Source: Thermaurantimonas sp046295455
GTDB lineage: Bacteria > Bacteroidota > Bacteroidia > Flavobacteriales > Schleiferiaceae
DNA: 34,585 nt
Reading direction: 5' to 3'
NCBI GenBank assembly: GCA_046295455.1
Contig: JBKBNI010000013.1
Coordinates: forward strand, 1 to 34,585
Below are positions 31,672 through 34,585 of the stretch, in pieces. Numbering within the stretch: position 1 is the first letter of the stretch; each line of letters opens with the position of its first letter. The notes beneath the pieces are model-generated. The model searched no databases, was not told the DNA's origin, and worked only from the letters and a program-made list of their open reading frames with translations. The position numbers and the translations under genes are program-made.

Positions 31672-32765
31672 ATCAACACTTTTATGCAGCTGATTACACA
31701 AATGAAGCAGAACGTCAAAAAGAATTTCACAAAAAAATTAACGAACGGGTACATACCTTTTTTATGGAGACCGGCCTGAGTCCAAAAGGCAATAGCCGGC
31801 TTTACATCAAAGCAGTTATCCTGCTTTCAATGTACATAGTTCCTTTTATCATTCTGTTGATATACCCTGTAGATACGATCCTGTTTTACATCCTCTGGTT
31901 TGTAATGGGCCTTGGTATGGCGGGGGTAGGTATGGGGGTCATGCATGACGGAAATCACGGATCATTTTCAAAATATGATGTTCTGAATAAACTCGCCGGG
32001 TACTCCATGTTTCTTCTGGCAGGCAATGTCATAACATGGAAAATTCAGCACAATATGCTTCATCACACATTCACCAATGTGCATGGAAAGGATGAGGATG
32101 TCGATACGGGAGGGTTGATCAGACTCCATCCCGAACAGGCATGGAAACCCATTCACCGGATTCAACCCTTTTATGCGCCTTTTTTATACGGGTTACTTAC
32201 GCTCAACTGGTTGTTGATTAAGGACTTTGCTCAGTTACACAGATATTACAAGGAAGGTTTACTGGCTCGAGCAAGGACTACCTATCCCAAAGAGCTCACA
32301 ATATTGATTTTATCTAAGATTGTTAATTATAGTATTTTTATCATTCTTCCTTTTGTAATCATAGACAGGGTGTGGTACGAAATTTTGGCAGGCATTTTAT
32401 TGATGCATTTTACAGCAGGAATTACCCTGAGTTTTATTTTTCAAATGGCGCATGTGATGCCTCATGTGGATCAGATAGCAGATATTTCACAAAAAAATCG
32501 GGTGTGGAGTGTACATCAGTTGCAAACTACTGCCAATTTTTCAAGACACAATCCCTTAATCACGTGGTACGTCGGTGGACTGAATTACCAGATTGAGCAC
32601 CACCTTTTCCCACACATTAGCCACATACATTATCCCAGGATTGCTAAAATCGTGAAGCAAACTGCCCGGGAGTTTGATATTAAGTATCAGGAATACAGCC
32701 GCTTTAGAGAAGCATTACTCGAGCACTTCCGGTACTTAATCCAGTTAAGTAAAAAGCCCGTGTAA
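31668..32765 (+). CDS. Fatty acid desaturase (front-end/acyl-CoA type)
   Basis: A 365-residue membrane di-iron desaturase. The three His boxes are HDGNH (93-97), HNMLHH (128-133) and QIEHH (308-312), with the Gln form of the third box typical of front-end (delta-5/delta-6-like) desaturases. Four hydrophobic spans lie between them. It would introduce a double bond into acyl chains and adjust membrane fluidity. It overlaps the DXS gene by 4 bp (ATGA) and the next gene by 1 bp. Confidence 0.92.
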   Translation: MNQHFYAADYTNEAERQKEFHKKINERVHTFFMETGLSPKGNSRLYIKAVILLSMYIVPFIILLIYPVDTILFYILWFVMGLGMAGVGMGVMHDGNHGSFSKYDVLNKLAGYSMFLLAGNVITWKIQHNMLHHTFTNVHGKDEDVDTGGLIRLHPEQAWKPIHRIQPFYAPFLYGLLTLNWLLIKDFAQLHRYYKEGLLARARTTYPKELTILILSKIVNYSIFIILPFVIIDRVWYEILAGILLMHFTAGITLSFIFQMAHVMPHVDQIADISQKNRVWSVHQLQTTANFSRHNPLITWYVGGLNYQIEHHLFPHISHIHYPRIAKIVKQTAREFDIKYQEYSRFREALLEHFRYLIQLSKKPV

Positions 32766-34000
32766 TGATATTTCGCCTGATGTATGGATTGGCGATCAGG
32801 TTTTATCATTCAGCCATTGTCCTGGCTTCTCTATGGAATCCAAAGGCTAAGGCATGGATTCGGGGTAGGAAAAACTGGCAGAACAAGCTAACATCTATTG
32901 TACCGGATCGCGGTACCGTATGGTTTCACGCGTCTTCATTGGGAGAGTACGAAATGGCAAGACCAATCATTCGGTCGGTAAAGTCACAGAACGCCAACGT
33001 GAATATTCTTGTCAGTTTTTTCTCTCCTTCTGGTTTTGAGCATTTTAAAAATGACGGGAATGTTTCAGGAGTCTTTTATCTCCCGCTGGATACCCACACC
33101 AATGCCAGAAAACTTCTGGAAATTGTAAGGCCAAAGGCAGTAATTTTTATAAAGTACGAATTTTGGCCAAATCTGCTCAGCCAGATTCTCGATCAGAAGA
33201 TACCGCTGTTTTTTGTAGGCGTCACCTTCAGAAGAGACCAATGGTTCTGGAAAATTCCCGGCAATCCTGTTTTAAAGATATTGTCCGGCAGTACATCTAT
33301 CATGGTTCAAAATATTCAGTCACTTCAGATTGCAAGGTCCTATGGCCTAAAATCAAATATTGTTTTTACCGGTGACACGCGATTTGACAGGGCATTAGAA
33401 ATCAGTAAATCCAGGTATGATGAAAAAAAGATTGAAAATTTCTGTAAATCACAATACACAATTGTAGCTGGGAGCAGCTGGCCGGCAGACGAACGTCGAT
33501 TCATACCTCTCATACACAAAAATCCCGAATGGCGGTGGATCATTGCCCCTCACGATATTTCCCCTAAAAATGTCAAAAGACTTACAAATCAGTTGGGACT
33601 GTCATTCACATTGTTTACAGAAGAGAATTCAATTAATTCAACATGTAGAGTGCTTGTTGTAGACACAATCGGTCACCTTGCCCGTCTATACCGGTATGGA
33701 AACGTAGCGCTAATTGGTGGGGCATTTGGTACTGGGTTACATAATATTCTGGAAGCCCTTGTTTATGGCATTCCTGTTTTATTCGGGCCAAATTATCGTA
33801 AGTTTTGGGAAGCAGAAGAAGCCATTCAGCAAGCATTTGGTCATTCATACAATACTACAGAAGAGTTGGAATCGCATTTACATGCTTATGCCAGCGAGAA
33901 TCTAAGAGCAGAGACAGAAAAGAGAATTCAGCTATGGTTTCACCAGTACACCCATGCAACTACTAAAGTCACCCAATTGCTTTCAAAATCAATTTTTTAA
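32765..34000 (+). CDS. waaA: 3-Deoxy-D-manno-octulosonic acid transferase
   Basis: A 411-residue inner-membrane glycosyltransferase adding Kdo to lipid A. Family signatures: WFHASSLGEYEMARPI near residue 55, SFFSPSGFEHFKN, PLDTHTNARKLLEIVRPKAVIFIKYEFWPN, FVGVTFRRDQWFWK, and the sugar-nucleotide region LIGGAFGTGLHNILEAL with GPNY. It confirms a Gram-negative envelope. It is last in the chain, starting within the desaturase stop (TAATG). No terminator is clear after it. Confidence 0.95.
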   Translation: MIFRLMYGLAIRFYHSAIVLASLWNPKAKAWIRGRKNWQNKLTSIVPDRGTVWFHASSLGEYEMARPIIRSVKSQNANVNILVSFFSPSGFEHFKNDGNVSGVFYLPLDTHTNARKLLEIVRPKAVIFIKYEFWPNLLSQILDQKIPLFFVGVTFRRDQWFWKIPGNPVLKILSGSTSIMVQNIQSLQIARSYGLKSNIVFTGDTRFDRALEISKSRYDEKKIENFCKSQYTIVAGSSWPADERRFIPLIHKNPEWRWIIAPHDISPKNVKRLTNQLGLSFTLFTEENSINSTCRVLVVDTIGHLARLYRYGNVALIGGAFGTGLHNILEALVYGIPVLFGPNYRKFWEAEEAIQQAFGHSYNTTEELESHLHAYASENLRAETEKRIQLWFHQYTHATTKVTQLLSKSIF

Positions 34001-34320
34001 ACCTCCAATTCAGGCAAGCAGAGACTTTTAAAAGCAAAATGCAACATCTTATGCGAACTGACTTCCGGAAGACCATGGAAAAAAGTGAATTTTTCTCTGT
34101 ATAAAACATTAAAGCAATTTTTTTCGCCAATTGTGGTCTTTTTAATCAATTGTTATTTTGATTCACCAGCAGGTATCAATGAGGTTGGGATAGGGATTTA
34201 AACGGGTTGTATTTTGTGTTGTGTGAAGGGGAGGACGGAATTAAATTATTATCAATCAAAGGTTTACAAGTTGTTTAAAAAAATGTTTTTCATATTTTGA
34301 TTTTTCAAAATAAGCACCAT
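34001..34320. other. AT-rich intergenic region before the rRNA promoters
   Basis: About 320 bases between waaA and the first rRNA promoter hold no credible gene. A-T tracts at 34273-34310 may act as an UP-like element for the rRNA promoters. I could not find a clear terminator for the waaA chain. Confidence 0.5.
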
Positions 34321-34328
34321 TACATTTG
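34297..34328 (+). promoter_or_regulatory. rRNA promoter P1
   Basis: TACATTTG (34321-34328) is a perfect -7 box, preceded by TTG at 34297-34299 (21-base gap) and followed by CAGCCC. The transcript would start just before a perfect hairpin, CCCGTTT (34332-34338) with AAACGGG (34342-34348). Confidence 0.75.
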
Positions 34329-34418
34329 CAGCCCGTTTTGGAAACGGGGAGATCTTTGATAGAAGAGGGATAAGCGAGGTCATAGTTCTAAAAAATTTGC
34401 AAAAACGCCAGCAGGTAG

Positions 34419-34448
34419 TTGTGCAAGAGAAAAGACGTAGTACCTTTG
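34419..34448 (+). promoter_or_regulatory. rRNA promoter P2
   Basis: TTG (34419-34421), a 19-base gap, then TACCTTTG (34441-34448) and CAGCCC. It lies exactly 120 bp after P1. A leader with GTTCTTTGAAAA (34488-34499), resembling a boxA-like antitermination element of Bacteroidota rRNA leaders, follows. Confidence 0.82.
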
Positions 34449-34550
34449 CAGCCCGATTTTACGAAGGGATAGAGAGTAGAGTAGAAGTTCTTTGAAAATA
34501 CAGGTTAGCAGCAGACAGAGCGGGAGATAGGTGGACAGGGAAAAAGAATT

Positions 34551-34585
34551 ACAACGGAGAGTTTGATCCTGGCTCAGGATGAACG
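34551..34585 (+). rRNA. 16S rRNA, first bases (partial at window end)
   Basis: GAGAGTTTGATCCTGGCTCAG, split here as GAGAGTTTGATC and CTGGCTCAG, is the universal 5' end of 16S rRNA, followed by GATGAACG. The 5' boundary is set by comparison with the E. coli gene and is accurate to a few bases. The gene continues beyond the window. Confidence 0.95.

Noticed and set aside
31668..32765. Carotenoid ketolase or hydroxylase for the crt pathway
   Set aside because: His boxes and size fit a front-end acyl desaturase (QxxHH third box), not the CrtW/CrtZ patterns.

Overview
The window comes from a Gram-negative member of the Bacteroidota. The evidence is the repeated promoter element TAnnTTTG, a PorQ-type type IX secretion protein, an MbnP-type lipoprotein, a Kdo transferase (WaaA), and the start of a 16S rRNA whose first bases fit this phylum. 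I would guess a Saprospiria- or Chitinophagia-like lineage, but the sequence does not settle the class.

Layout. 1-1379: the tail of a small gene, two minus-strand tRNAs (Val-GAC, Met-CAT) with a shared terminator, and G-rich non-coding DNA. 1380-3043: queE overlapping a MauG-like di-heme lipoprotein. 3050-7058: an orphan sensor histidine kinase, an M20 dipeptidase and porQ. 7336-15322 (minus strand): a sulfur island with two metallo-beta-lactamase/rhodanese proteins, a TauE/SafE permease, two small rhodaneses, a universal stress protein, a split YeeE/YedE thiosulfate-type transporter, a TsdA-like thiosulfate dehydrogenase and a secreted DsrE-like protein.

15590-22530 (plus strand) is the most interesting block. 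It holds a CarH/LitR-like B12-binding MerR regulator followed by an eight-gene, tightly packed run: ECF sigma factor, phytoene desaturase, phytoene synthase, IPP isomerase, PTPS-type pterin synthase, GTP cyclohydrolase I, a Tyr-less SDR and a flavin reductase. Three copies of an inverted repeat, TGTTTAA-N16/17-TTAAACA, lie exactly at the regulator promoter and the sigma-factor promoter, and nowhere else that I noticed. I read this as a light- and B12-controlled carotenoid-plus-pterin regulon.

22542-25835 (minus strand) is a cassette resembling the methanobactin-associated MbnP/MbnH pair: a small Cys-motif protein, an MbnP-like lipoprotein, an intercistronic hairpin terminator, a MauG/MbnH-like di-heme protein and an outer-membrane protein whose predicted mature end is CDICGC. 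26052-34000 (plus strand) is a chain of five genes with overlapping ends: M61 and M13 peptidases, a short divergent DXS, a fatty acid desaturase and WaaA. 34001-34585 carries two tandem rRNA promoters and the first bases of a 16S rRNA gene.
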